A DNA stretch of 64,000 nt, taken from positions 1-64,000 of the forward strand of contig VGTL01000005.1 of assembly GCA_016874675.1 (NCBI GenBank), read 5' to 3'. The stretch's first letter is position 1. Each line of letters opens with the position of its first letter. Origin of the DNA: Methanobacteriota archaeon. GTDB lineage: Archaea > Thermoplasmatota > DTKX01 > VGTL01. The position numbers were made by a program, and so were the translations under genes. The notes below the pieces were generated by a model. That model ran no database searches and was not told the origin of the DNA. It saw only the letters and a program-made list of their open reading frames with translations. Shown one piece after another: positions 35,004 to 41,950 of the stretch.

Positions 35004-35548
35004 GCGCCGAACGCCTGCGGTCCCAACCTCCCGCTCGCGCCGCCGGGTCCTACCTGTTGCTTCTGCGTCTTGGCGGCACCCGCGCGCTCGACGTCGGGAT
35101 GCTGGGGCGGGTGCGTTTCCCGGCCGGCAATTATGTGTACGCAGGTTCTGCAATGGGAGGCCTCGGGGCGCGGGTGAAGCGCCATTTCCGATCCTGCAAA
35201 AAGGTCAAATGGCACATCGACCGTCTGCTGGCCGTGGCAGAGCTTTCGGGCGCGGTCCTTTTCCCTTCGGAGCACCGGGAGGAGTGCCGGCTGGCACGCG
35301 CCGTGCTGGCGGTGCCAGGAACCCGGCCCGTCCCGGGCTTCGGGAGCTCGGACTGCCGCTGCATCGGCCACCTGGTCCATCTCGGCACCCTCTCGTTCGG
35401 TGAATTGCTCGGACGCCTGGACGGCAGGGGGCAGGGGGCAGGGGGCAGGGTGCGATGGCCCGATGGGAGCTCGACAGCCCCCCTGCACCTTGCCCCCCGC
35501 ACCCTGCACCCCGCACCCCGCACCCTGCCTGGGGAGGCATTGGATTGA
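35000..35548 (+). CDS. DUF123 / GIY-YIG-like endonuclease-associated protein
   Basis: 182 residues; the first 130 match the DUF123 family of GIY-YIG-fold proteins: GSYLLLLRLGG, RFPAGNYVYAGSAMGGLGARVKRH, KKVKWHIDRLL and GFGSSDCRCIGHLVHL. DUF123 is known alone or fused to endonuclease III in archaea, so its position next to a DNA glycosylase agrees with a repair role. The last 45 or so residues (from about GRLDGRGQGAGGRV) are encoded by repeat element H and read as low-complexity HPAPRTL-type sequence. The original stop was probably lost when the element arose or spread. The start overlaps the upstream stop; the end overlaps the OGG start. Confidence 0.85.
   Translation: MSAERLRSQPPARAAGSYLLLLRLGGTRALDVGMLGRVRFPAGNYVYAGSAMGGLGARVKRHFRSCKKVKWHIDRLLAVAELSGAVLFPSEHREECRLARAVLAVPGTRPVPGFGSSDCRCIGHLVHLGTLSFGELLGRLDGRGQGAGGRVRWPDGSSTAPLHLAPRTLHPAPRTLPGEALD
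35423..35529. repeat. Heptamer palindrome element H inside a gene's 3' end
   Basis: GGCAGGG/GGGCAGG units at 35423-35453 and GCACCCT/GCACCCC units at 35477-35529. The whole element is translated as the C-terminus of the DUF123 protein. Confidence 0.8.
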
Positions 35549-36393
35549 TCGTGCCCTTCGAAGGCCCGCTGGAGCTTGGGCACACGCTGGAGTGCGGCCA
35601 GGCGTTCCGGTGGAGGCCGGAGGGTGGGTGGTTCCTGGGGACGGTCGGGTCGACGGCGATGAAGGTCCGAAAGGTCCCGGGCGGCCTCGAGGTGCGGTCG
35701 TCCCCGGAGGTCTCCGGGGACCTCGTCCGTTCCTATTTCCGGCTCGACGACGACCTGGAGGCGATACTGCGGGAGATATCGGTCGACCGGCACATCCGCC
35801 GGGCCGTCGAGACGTACAGCGGTCTCCGGCTCCTCCGCCAGGAACCCTGGGAGTGCCTGGTCTCCTACGTGGCCTCCTCGGCCTCCAACATCCCCAAGAT
35901 AGCAAGATGCATCCGGAAGCTGTGCCGTCTCTACGGGGAGTGGCTCCGGATCGACGGCTTCGAGACCTGGGGCTTCCCTCGGCCGGAGAAGGTTGCAGCC
36001 GGGGGCGCCCGGGCCCTCAGGCGCTGCGAGCTGGGCTTTCGCGCGGACTACATCGCCGGCATCGCCCGGGAGCTGACCGATCCGGAGGGCCTGGGCCCGC
36101 TGACCCTGGAGGGGCTCCGGTCCCTGCGGGACGTCCCGGCGGACCGGGCCCGCCTCAAGCTCCTGGAGTTTTGCGGCGTGGGCGACAAGGTGGCCGACTG
36201 CGTCCTCCTTTTCTCATTGGACAAGCTCGATATGTTCCCGGTCGACCGGTGGGTGCAGAGGGTGGCCGAGAGGCTCTTCTTCCGGGGCCGGCGGCTCTCA
36301 CCGAAGAAGGTCCGCGAGTGGGGCCGGCGACATTACGGCCGTTACGCCGGCTACGCCCAGCAGTACCTCTTCCATTATATTCGCCATCTATGA
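35545..36393 (+). CDS. ogg: 8-oxoguanine DNA glycosylase/lyase (OGG1-like)
   Basis: A 282-residue HhH-GPD DNA glycosylase removing 8-oxoguanine. The N-terminal TBP-like domain shows LECGQAFRW and FRLDDDLEAIL. The helix-hairpin-helix and catalytic region reads LLEFCGVGDKVADCVLLFSL with the Schiff-base Lys in GDK, and the catalytic Asp in MFPVDRWVQR. These agree with the OGG1 pattern GVGPKVADC...PVDVHV. The start TTG at 35545 overlaps the upstream stop (TTGA) and has GGGGAGG seven bases before it; GTG 35551 is an alternative. It forms a three-gene repair operon with the zinc-binding and DUF123 genes. Confidence 0.92.
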   Translation: MIVPFEGPLELGHTLECGQAFRWRPEGGWFLGTVGSTAMKVRKVPGGLEVRSSPEVSGDLVRSYFRLDDDLEAILREISVDRHIRRAVETYSGLRLLRQEPWECLVSYVASSASNIPKIARCIRKLCRLYGEWLRIDGFETWGFPRPEKVAAGGARALRRCELGFRADYIAGIARELTDPEGLGPLTLEGLRSLRDVPADRARLKLLEFCGVGDKVADCVLLFSLDKLDMFPVDRWVQRVAERLFFRGRRLSPKKVREWGRRHYGRYAGYAQQYLFHYIRHL

Positions 36394-36445
36394 TTCGGGG
36401 TGCGGGGTGCGGCTGGCTCCCCGGCACCCGGCACCCGGCACCCTG
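36393..36445. repeat. Heptamer element I1
   Basis: GGGGTGCGGGGTGCGG (36397-36412) facing CCGGCACCCGGCACCCGGCA (36421 on), immediately after the OGG stop codon. Confidence 0.7.
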
Positions 36446-36503
36446 TTCTTCCACCCCTTCGTTTCCGGTGGGCCGACACTTTCACTCACCCCCCCTCCTG
36501 AGG

Positions 36504-36512
36504 CATATATAT
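36504..36512 (+). promoter_or_regulatory. TATA box of the 25-codon mini-gene
   Basis: CATATATAT, 46-54 nt upstream of the ATG at 36558. A leader of about 24 nt would carry the ribosome site AAGGTGAG. Confidence 0.6.
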
Positions 36513-36557
36513 CCCGGCCTCCATACAAAAGCCCAGAAGTGCAAAAGGTGAGCGAAA

Positions 36558-36635
36558 ATGGACCCCGATGCAGACGATGATTGCAGCTGGGAGGAAGTGT
36601 ACTCGTCCTACGGTTGCGACACCCATTACGACTGA
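36558..36635 (+). CDS. 25-residue acidic Cys-containing microprotein
   Basis: A free-standing 25-codon frame beginning MDPDADDDCSW and ending YGCDTHYD before TGA. It has its own TATA box (36504-36512), a ribosome site AAGGTGAG 5-8 nt before the ATG, and a following T-rich hairpin (36696-36719), so it is a complete transcription unit. The peptide is very acidic, with two Cys ten residues apart and a C-x2-H near the end, suggesting metal binding or a disulfide (inference). No family recognised. The alternative is that the RNA, not the peptide, is functional. Confidence 0.55.
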   Translation: MDPDADDDCSWEEVYSSYGCDTHYD

Positions 36636-36790
36636 GAGCCTCACTATCATCGACCCATCCCGGAGGCAGGCCGGCCGGCGCCAGTTCCCTCTTGCCCCTT
36701 CCCCTTTTTTGGGGAAGGGTCCTCGAAGGGGCCGCCCGTCCGGTCGGGCGGCCCGGCGGGGAGTTCCAGGCCCCGCCGGCCCGGCCGGCC
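36636..36790. other. Hairpin cluster after the mini-gene
   Basis: CCCTTCCCC-TTTTTT-GGGGAAGGG (36696-36719), followed by GGGCCGCCCG/CGGGCGGCCC and GGCGGGG/CCCCGCC hairpins. No coding sequence seen. The first could end the mini-gene transcript. Confidence 0.5.
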
Positions 36791-36803
36791 TGCCCTTAGA
36801 ACA

Positions 36804-36871
36804 GGGAGCGGGCAGCGGGGAGCAGTGGACGACTGGCGCCGTTCCGTCACCGCTCCCCGCTGCCCGCTCCC
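36804..36871. repeat. Palindrome element I2 with conserved loop core
   Basis: 24-nt arms 36804-36827 and 36848-36871 pair at 23 of 24 positions; the 20-nt loop (36828-36847) is identical, in reverse complement, to the loop of element K at 39748-39767. C-rich units continue to about 36915. Confidence 0.88.
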
Positions 36872-36966
36872 CACTCCCTTTCCCCTGCCCCCTGACGCTT
36901 GCCCCTTGCCCCCCTCACGATTAACTATAATACCAGCCAAGCGCATCCCAGCCGGGGTGCTGGACC

Positions 36967-37317
36967 ATGTCCGACGGCGACAAGAGCATCATTCCGCTTA
37001 TCAAGAACATGACCGAGATCATCAATGCCGAGGACCTGGCGCTGGAGGCCGCGCGCGAGCTCATCAAGGACGAGATTAAGCGCGTCATCCGGGCCAAGCT
37101 CGATGAGAACCCGGCCCTTCGCAACGAGATCAAGGAGGCCATCTCGCTGTACCTTGAGTCGAAGGCCCGCCAGGCCTTCGCCATGGTCAAGCTGACCAAG
37201 TGCGGCGCAAAGCTGGGACTGGAGCTCATCCCGCCGGGCCTCAAGCAGGAGATGACCAGGGAGGTCGTCTCGGTCTTCCAGGAGGAGATAAACGCCATCC
37301 TGGCCAAGGGGCTTTGA
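36967..37317 (+). CDS. Small helical protein, unknown
   Basis: 116 residues, almost entirely predicted alpha-helix with charged heptad-like stretches (LALEAARELIKDEIKRVIRAKL, KARQAFAMVKL, QEEINAILAKGL when read in parts). No cysteine pairs beyond one Cys, no membrane helix. A CTATAAT box near 36925-36931 and GGGGTGC upstream of the ATG support expression as a single gene. It converges on the ribosomal stalk cluster. The family was not recognised. Confidence 0.75.
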   Translation: MSDGDKSIIPLIKNMTEIINAEDLALEAARELIKDEIKRVIRAKLDENPALRNEIKEAISLYLESKARQAFAMVKLTKCGAKLGLELIPPGLKQEMTREVVSVFQEEINAILAKGL

Positions 37318-37321
37318 AAAA

Positions 37322-37466
37322 ACAAGGCACGGGGCGCACGGCGCAAGGGTCATGGCGCGAGGGGAAAGGGGCCTGGGGGGTTGCGCTGTCCCCGCCACCC
37401 TTCCCCCTTGTCCCTTTTCCCTTGCGCCTTTCCCCTTGAGCCTTGCGCCCTGCGCCCCGCGCCTTC
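37322..37466. repeat. Heptamer element J between convergent genes
   Basis: G-rich arm AAGGCACGGGGCGCACGGCGC to about 37380 and C-rich arm of CCTTGCGCC/CCTTGAGCC/CCCTGCGCC units to 37466; pairing is imperfect. The rest of the gap to 37611 shows nothing else clear. Confidence 0.65.
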
Positions 37467-37611
37467 CTCCTTGCTGGAAAAAGAGTTGAAGTTCCTACTA
37501 GGAATGTAAAAAAAGCCCGGGCCGGCGGCACGTCGCCTGCCGTGCCCAAGCTCGCGGCGGGGACCCGAAACGCCCCCGGGTTCCTTCCGAGAGAGATTTG
37601 GGAGAATCCGT

Positions 37612-37917
37612 TCAGCCGAAGAGCGCGCTGAGCCCGGCCGCGGCCTCTTCCTCAGACACGGTCTTCTCTTCCTTCTTCTCCTTCCTCTCCTCTTTCTTCT
37701 CCTCCTTCTTCGGCTCGGCTGCCGGCGCCGCGGCGGGTGCCACGGCCGCGGTGGCTATGGCCTTCGCTATGTCGACGCCCTGGAGCGCGGCCACGAGGGC
37801 CTTCGCCCGGGTCTGGTCGACGGCCACGCCAGCTGCCTTGAGCACCCCGGCGATGCCCTCCTCGGTGACGGGCTTGCCGGCGGCGTGCAGGAGGAGCGCG
37901 CTGTACACATACTCCAT
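37612..37917 (-). CDS. rpl12: Ribosomal protein L12/P1
   Basis: 101 residues. The N-terminal dimerisation domain ([21 protein letters not shown]) is followed by an Ala/Pro hinge, a Lys/Glu-rich stretch and the conserved translation-factor-binding end GLSALFG. It is the archaeal/eukaryotic P1 type, last gene of the stalk operon. GGAGG lies nine bases before the ATG at 37917; an ATG at 37926 directly abuts the ribosome site and is less likely. Confidence 0.95.
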   Translation of the reverse strand: MEYVYSALLLHAAGKPVTEEGIAGVLKAAGVAVDQTRAKALVAALQGVDIAKAIATAAVAPAAAPAAEPKKEEKKEERKEKKEEKTVSEEEAAAGLSALFG

Positions 37918-37978
37918 CTTTTTCATCCTCCTAGGGTCTCGTCCACTGTCTCTACGGTCTCACATCCACGGTTGATAG

Positions 37979-38839
37979 TCAGACTCCGGCCGCCGAGGAG
38001 AGGGCCCTCGCCTGGGCGCCGGCCCTCCCGATGAGCAGCTCTATGGTGTCCTTGGTCGGTATGCCGGCCTCCAAGGCCAGCCCCATGGCCTCCATCCGGG
38101 CCTTTGCTATGAGCGGCCGGATGGTGAAGGGGGTCGGGTAGGCGGATAACATCGCCAGCTTGAACGCCTGGGCCGCCGCCAGGCCCATCTCCCCCATTAT
38201 CTTGACCTCGTCGATGGCCAGGAGGTTCGCAGGGTAGACCGTCCCGGCCTCCCAGGCCGCCTGCAGGTCCAGCCCCACGACCAGCGGGTGGATCTCCAGC
38301 TTGGCGAGCATGGGCGCAAGCTCCCGGGGGATGCGGTCGCCCTTCCTCACCAGGGTCTTGTCCTTCTTGATGAGCACCTTGCCGCCCTCTATGCCGGCCG
38401 GGATGCCGGCCTTCTGCAGCTCGCCCACAATCGGGCCGGGCTTGAAGGAGGTCTCGCCCTCGCTGACCTTGATGTCGTCGGGCGCCAACTCGCCCCCCTT
38501 CGCGGGCGAGGGCATCTTGGTCGCCTCCATCTGCTTGAAGAGGAGGAAGGGGTTGAGGTCGGTCGCCACCAGGGCGGTCTGGGACTGGATGGCGCCCGCC
38601 AGGCCCTTGAGGCCTGGCTTTCCCTTCTCCATCTCCAAGAGCGCCAGCCGGAAGAGGTTGTTCTTCGAGACCACTATCTCGGCCTTGCCCCGGAGCATCC
38701 CGCGTATCTTCTGGAGCTGGGGGCCGGGGATGCCCGCCACCTTCGCGATGGCGATTATCTTGTGGTCCCGGATGAGCTGGTTGAGCCTCTGGAGCTGCTC
38801 CTTCTTTGCCGGTGCCACGTGTGCCTGCCGCTTTGCCAT
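37979..38839 (-). CDS. rpl10: Ribosomal protein uL10 (P0), short C-terminus
   Basis: 286 residues. The rRNA-binding N-terminal domain and the insertion domain are normal (IIAIAKVAGIPGPQLQKIRG, KGDRIPRELAPMLAKLEIHP). The helical spine that carries L12 dimers begins (AKARMEAMGLALEAG, TKDTIELLIGRA) but stops after about 40 residues. Archaeal P0 proteins are usually some 310-340 residues, with a longer spine and an acidic GxxxLFG-type tail, both missing here. No continuation was found in other frames before rpl12. The start ATG 38839 has GAGGTGGAG upstream overlapping the rpl1 stop. Confidence 0.93.
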   Translation of the reverse strand: MAKRQAHVAPAKKEQLQRLNQLIRDHKIIAIAKVAGIPGPQLQKIRGMLRGKAEIVVSKNNLFRLALLEMEKGKPGLKGLAGAIQSQTALVATDLNPFLLFKQMEATKMPSPAKGGELAPDDIKVSEGETSFKPGPIVGELQKAGIPAGIEGGKVLIKKDKTLVRKGDRIPRELAPMLAKLEIHPLVVGLDLQAAWEAGTVYPANLLAIDEVKIMGEMGLAAAQAFKLAMLSAYPTPFTIRPLIAKARMEAMGLALEAGIPTKDTIELLIGRAGAQARALSSAAGV

Positions 38840-38849
38840 TCTCTCCACC

Positions 38850-39488
38850 TCACATGATCTTCATGGCCGGGCCCATCGTCGTCTTGACGAACACGGAGTG
38901 TATGTTGGCCGGGCCGCGCTCGAGCCTTGCGAGTATCCTCTTCATCACCGCGTCCACGTTGGCCGCCAGGTCCTCGGCGCTCATGTCGCGGGAGCCGACG
39001 GTCGCGTGGAAGGTCCGCCGGTCACGGCTCCGGACCTTCACCGAGTTCCGGACGGCGTTGAGCACGGGCGAGGGGTCGGAGCCGGGCGGGATGGGCCGGG
39101 GCATCTTCCCCCGCGGGGCGAGGACCTTGCCCAGCTTCTTGCCTATGGTGGGCATGAGCGGGGCCTCCGCCACGAAGTACTGGTGGCCCAGCGCCAGCTT
39201 GCGGGCGTCCCGCTTGTTGTCCGCGAGCTTGTCGATGTCCTCCGGGGTGAGGACCCGGTCGGCCACGTTCTTGGCCTTGGAGGTCATTTCGTTCGTGCCA
39301 AAGAGCGCCACCTTCACCCCCTTGCCGCGGCTCTTGGGCAGCGGGATGTCCTCGTCTATCCTGTTTTTGGGCACGGAGAGGTCCACGTCCTTGAGGTTGA
39401 TGCAGATCTCGACGCTCTCCTTGAACTTCCTGGGCTTGGCCCCCTCGAGAGCCTTCCGGATGCCTTCGAGTACCTTGTCTTCCGCCAT
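38850..39488 (-). CDS. rpl1: Ribosomal protein uL1
   Basis: 212 residues of the archaeal L1 family: KFKESVEICINLKDVDLS near the N-terminus, GKKLGKVLAPRGKMPRPIP in the second domain and the C-terminal ANIHSVFVKTTMGPAMKI. L1 forms the ribosomal L1 stalk and in archaea can repress its own mRNA. The ATG at 39488 has GGGGTGAGC five bases upstream; the leader can fold (see regulatory entry). Confidence 0.96.
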   Translation of the reverse strand: MAEDKVLEGIRKALEGAKPRKFKESVEICINLKDVDLSVPKNRIDEDIPLPKSRGKGVKVALFGTNEMTSKAKNVADRVLTPEDIDKLADNKRDARKLALGHQYFVAEAPLMPTIGKKLGKVLAPRGKMPRPIPPGSDPSPVLNAVRNSVKVRSRDRRTFHATVGSRDMSAEDLAANVDAVMKRILARLERGPANIHSVFVKTTMGPAMKIM

Positions 39489-39496
39489 GTGCTCAC

Positions 39497-39549
39497 CCCT
39501 GTAGTGCCCGTTGAACACCTGTTCGAGGGTGGTCCCCTCTTCTACAGGG
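39497..39549 (-). promoter_or_regulatory. Foldable leader of rpl1
   Basis: CCCTGTAG (39542-39549) pairs perfectly with CTACAGGG (39497-39504), enclosing two small hairpins. The 3' strand runs into the ribosome site GGGTGAGC. Archaeal L1 autoregulates by binding its mRNA, so this may be the control structure (inference). The rest of 39550-39600 shows no gene. Confidence 0.45.
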
Positions 39550-39610
39550 CAGTTATCGCCAGTGCAGCGTCCTCAAGCAGCTTCTACTAAATGAACGTTT
39601 CGGGGCAGCA

Positions 39611-39788
39611 GGCAGCGGGAGGGAAGGGGAGCGGGGAGCGGGCAGCGGGAGGGAAGGGGAGCGGGGAGCGGGCAGCGGGAGGGAAGGGGAGCGGGGAGCG
39701 GGCAGCGGGAGGGAAGGGGAGCGGGGAGCGGGCAGCGGGGAGCGGTGACGGAACGGCGCCAGTCGTCCACCGCTCCCCGCTGCCCGCT
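39611..39788. repeat. Element K: four perfect 30-bp tandem repeats plus palindrome
   Basis: Four identical 30-bp units (39611-39730) made of the pieces GGCAGCGGGA, GGGAAGGGGA and GCGGGGAGCG, then a perfect 21-bp inverted repeat (39727-39747 with 39768-39788) around a 20-nt loop that is the exact reverse complement of the loop in element I2. It lies between usp and rpl1 within the ribosomal cluster. Confidence 0.92.
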
Positions 39789-39800
39789 GCCCGCCGCCCC

Positions 39801-40598
39801 TTATTTGACCACCATCACCGCCGACGGACAGCCCTTGAGCACCTGGTCCGTGACGGAGCCCGGGCCCTCCCGGCCGGCCTCCCCGCCCGAGCCGCCTATC
39901 ACGACGAGGCCGATGGCCCTCTCCTGGGCCAGCCGGATGACCTTCTCGGCCGGCTTTCCGAGCCGAAGATCCATGTCGACGGTGAGGCCCCTCTGGGCCA
40001 TATCGAGGTGCCACTCGAGTATCTTGGCGCCCGTCGGGCTCTCGGAGGGCGGCACCAGCCCCTCGTTTTTTATCTCCACGAGCCTCAGGCGCGCCCGGGC
40101 CCTGAGCGCTATCTCCCCGGCCACGTCGAGCGCCCGCTGCGAGCTCCGGGAGCCGTCGTAGGCGACCAGGAGCGTCTTCAGGGGCAGCAGGTTGCGCACG
40201 ACTATGACCGGGCTGCGGGCGTAGTGGCTCACCTTCTCGCTGACGCTGTCGACCAGAAAGTCTGGGATGTCCAGCACGCTCCGGCCGCCCATTATGACCA
40301 GGTCGCACTTCTCCGAGAGCACCGTGGCGCATATGCGGCCGGCGACCGGGCCCTCCAGGACCAGGGAGGTGGCGGCGATTCCCTTGCGGCGCAGCGCCCT
40401 TTCCGAGACATCGAGCACCTCGGCGGCCATCTCGCCGGGATTGGTGCCCACCTTCTCCTGGCGCGCGATCATCTCGGGCGATATTACATGGAGCAGGACG
40501 ATCTCGGAACCGAAGGCCTTGAAGAAGTACTCCGAGTAGAGAACCGCCTCGACCGACGGCCTCGAGCCGTCCACGGGCACCAGGATCCTTTGGAACAT
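39801..40598 (-). CDS. Tandem universal stress protein (UspA family)
   Basis: 265 residues with two UspA domains (1-145, 146-265). The first begins FQRILVPVDGSRPS and the second LLVAYDGSRSSQRALD. ATP-binding-type loops appear as VIMGGRSVLDIPDFLVDSVSEKV and VVIGGSGGEAGREGPGSV, the second close to the G-x2-G-x9-G-(S/T) pattern. It sits between rpl11 and rpl1, which are normally adjacent in archaea, and so may share their transcription. ATG 40598 has GGTGACA upstream. Confidence 0.9.
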   Translation of the reverse strand: MFQRILVPVDGSRPSVEAVLYSEYFFKAFGSEIVLLHVISPEMIARQEKVGTNPGEMAAEVLDVSERALRRKGIAATSLVLEGPVAGRICATVLSEKCDLVIMGGRSVLDIPDFLVDSVSEKVSHYARSPVIVVRNLLPLKTLLVAYDGSRSSQRALDVAGEIALRARARLRLVEIKNEGLVPPSESPTGAKILEWHLDMAQRGLTVDMDLRLGKPAEKVIRLAQERAIGLVVIGGSGGEAGREGPGSVTDQVLKGCPSAVMVVK

Positions 40599-40654
40599 TG
40601 TCACCTGTCCGGCGCGGCGCCGGCTCCGTCCGTGGAGAGTGAGACCGGTGATGC

Positions 40655-41131
40655 TCAGCCCTTGAGCAGGCCGTCGTGCTTGCCCTCGTCTATCTCCCGC
40701 TGGACCTCGCGGGGGTCCTTGCCCTCGACGGTCACGCCCATGGAGACGCAGGCCCCGATGACCTCCTTCACGGCGTTGCGCAGGTTCCGGCCCAGAAGCG
40801 AATCCTGCTTCATGCGCGCGATCTTCCTGGCCTGCTCTATCGAGAGGTCCCCGACCTTGTCGGTCCTGGGCTTCCCGGAGCCCTTCTCGGCGCCCAGCTC
40901 CTTCAGGATGAGGGCGGAGGTCGGCGGCGTGCCGACCTCGACCGTGAAGCTGCGGTCCTTCTCGACCACTATCTTGACGGGCACCTTCATGCCCGTGAAG
41001 GCCCTGGTCTTCTCGTTGATGGCCGCCACCACCTGGATGACGTTCACCCCCAGGGGCCCCAGCACGGGGCCCAGCGGCTGGCCCGGCGTGGCCTTCCCGC
41101 CGTCCACGAGCACTTCCACCTTCTCGGCCAT
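40655..41131 (-). CDS. rpl11: Ribosomal protein uL11
   Basis: 158 residues: [22 protein letters not shown], the near-invariant L11 N-terminal motif (read here in two parts: [12 protein letters not shown] and VLGPLGVN), and the C-terminal rRNA-binding domain ([33 protein letters not shown]). It is part of the GTPase-associated centre. GGAGG precedes the ATG. Confidence 0.96.
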   Translation of the reverse strand: MAEKVEVLVDGGKATPGQPLGPVLGPLGVNVIQVVAAINEKTRAFTGMKVPVKIVVEKDRSFTVEVGTPPTSALILKELGAEKGSGKPRTDKVGDLSIEQARKIARMKQDSLLGRNLRNAVKEVIGACVSMGVTVEGKDPREVQREIDEGKHDGLLKG

Positions 41132-41159
41132 TGTGTCTGTCCTCCAGCTTGGAACCGGA

Positions 41160-41690
41160 CTACTTCTCCTCCTTCTCTATGACGCGCACGCAGTCCCCCT
41201 TCACCGTCACGGGGATGGATATGAGGGCCTCGAAGAGCTCGACTGTGATCTCCTCCTTGGCCTCGTCGATCTGCTGGACCCGGGCCTTCTCGCCCTTGAA
41301 GGGCCCCGACACCAGCTCCACTATGTCCCCCTCGACGATGCCCGCCACCAGGGGCTTGGGCGTCAGGAGGTGGGATATCTGGCCCATCGTGGTGCTGCCC
41401 TCGACGACGCCGCGCACCTTGGGGATGCCCTTGATGAGGTTCTTGAACTCGTCTATGTCGTCGGACTCGACCAGGAGGTACCCCCGGAGGGTCGCCGGCG
41501 AGAGAATCGATGAGACCTTGGCCCCCCGGCGCTTCACGCGCCCGGCGATGGCCTCGGCGACTATCTTCTCGTGGCCTATGGAGGTCTTGATGATGATTAT
41601 CTGGGGCTTTTCGCCCGGAGGGGCGTCCGGGTCCACCGGGGCCGCCGGCCTTTCGGGAGCCTTTGACGCGCTCTTGACAGTGTCGGCCAA
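41160..41690 (-). CDS. spt5: Transcription elongation factor Spt5/NusG
   Basis: 176 residues. The NGN domain starts with [18 protein letters not shown] and includes LRGYLLVES, and a KOW domain follows ([23 protein letters not shown]). It clamps RNA polymerase for processivity together with Spt4. An N-terminal Pro/Ala-rich extension of about 30 residues is not part of the core. The start seems to be a TTG at 41690, since no in-frame ATG or GTG is available upstream of the conserved region. Confidence 0.94.
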   Translation of the reverse strand: MADTVKSASKAPERPAAPVDPDAPPGEKPQIIIIKTSIGHEKIVAEAIAGRVKRRGAKVSSILSPATLRGYLLVESDDIDEFKNLIKGIPKVRGVVEGSTTMGQISHLLTPKPLVAGIVEGDIVELVSGPFKGEKARVQQIDEAKEEITVELFEALISIPVTVKGDCVRVIEKEEK

Positions 41691-41706
41691 TCCATCATCC
41701 CCGGGT

Positions 41707-41946
41707 TCAGATTCCCAGAAGGCTGCGGAAGAAGGCCGGGCCGTTGTTCCAGATGAGGTAGATCAGGAACCCGAGCGCGCCGATGGTTATCGCCCCGATG
41801 CTGGTTATCTGGAGCGTGCGCTTGTACTCCTCGGCATCGGGCTTCTTGGCCATCTTGAGCACCCGGCCGTACTTGCCGCTGCCCAGGCCCTTGACGTAGC
41901 CCTCGGCCCACCTTTGCCCCTTCCAGGATATCTCCATTATGTCCAT
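41707..41946 (-). CDS. secE: Preprotein translocase subunit SecE/Sec61 gamma
   Basis: 79 residues with an amphipathic N-terminal helix (RVLKMAKKPDAEEYKRT) and one C-terminal membrane helix (about 48-72), the standard SecE layout. K-P-(D/T)-x-(E/D)-E-(Y/F) is the family motif. AAGGAG precedes the ATG. It lies between ftsZ and spt5, the usual archaeal order. Confidence 0.93.
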   Translation of the reverse strand: MDIMEISWKGQRWAEGYVKGLGSGKYGRVLKMAKKPDAEEYKRTLQITSIGAITIGALGFLIYLIWNNGPAFFRSLLGI

Positions 41947-41950
41947 CGGA

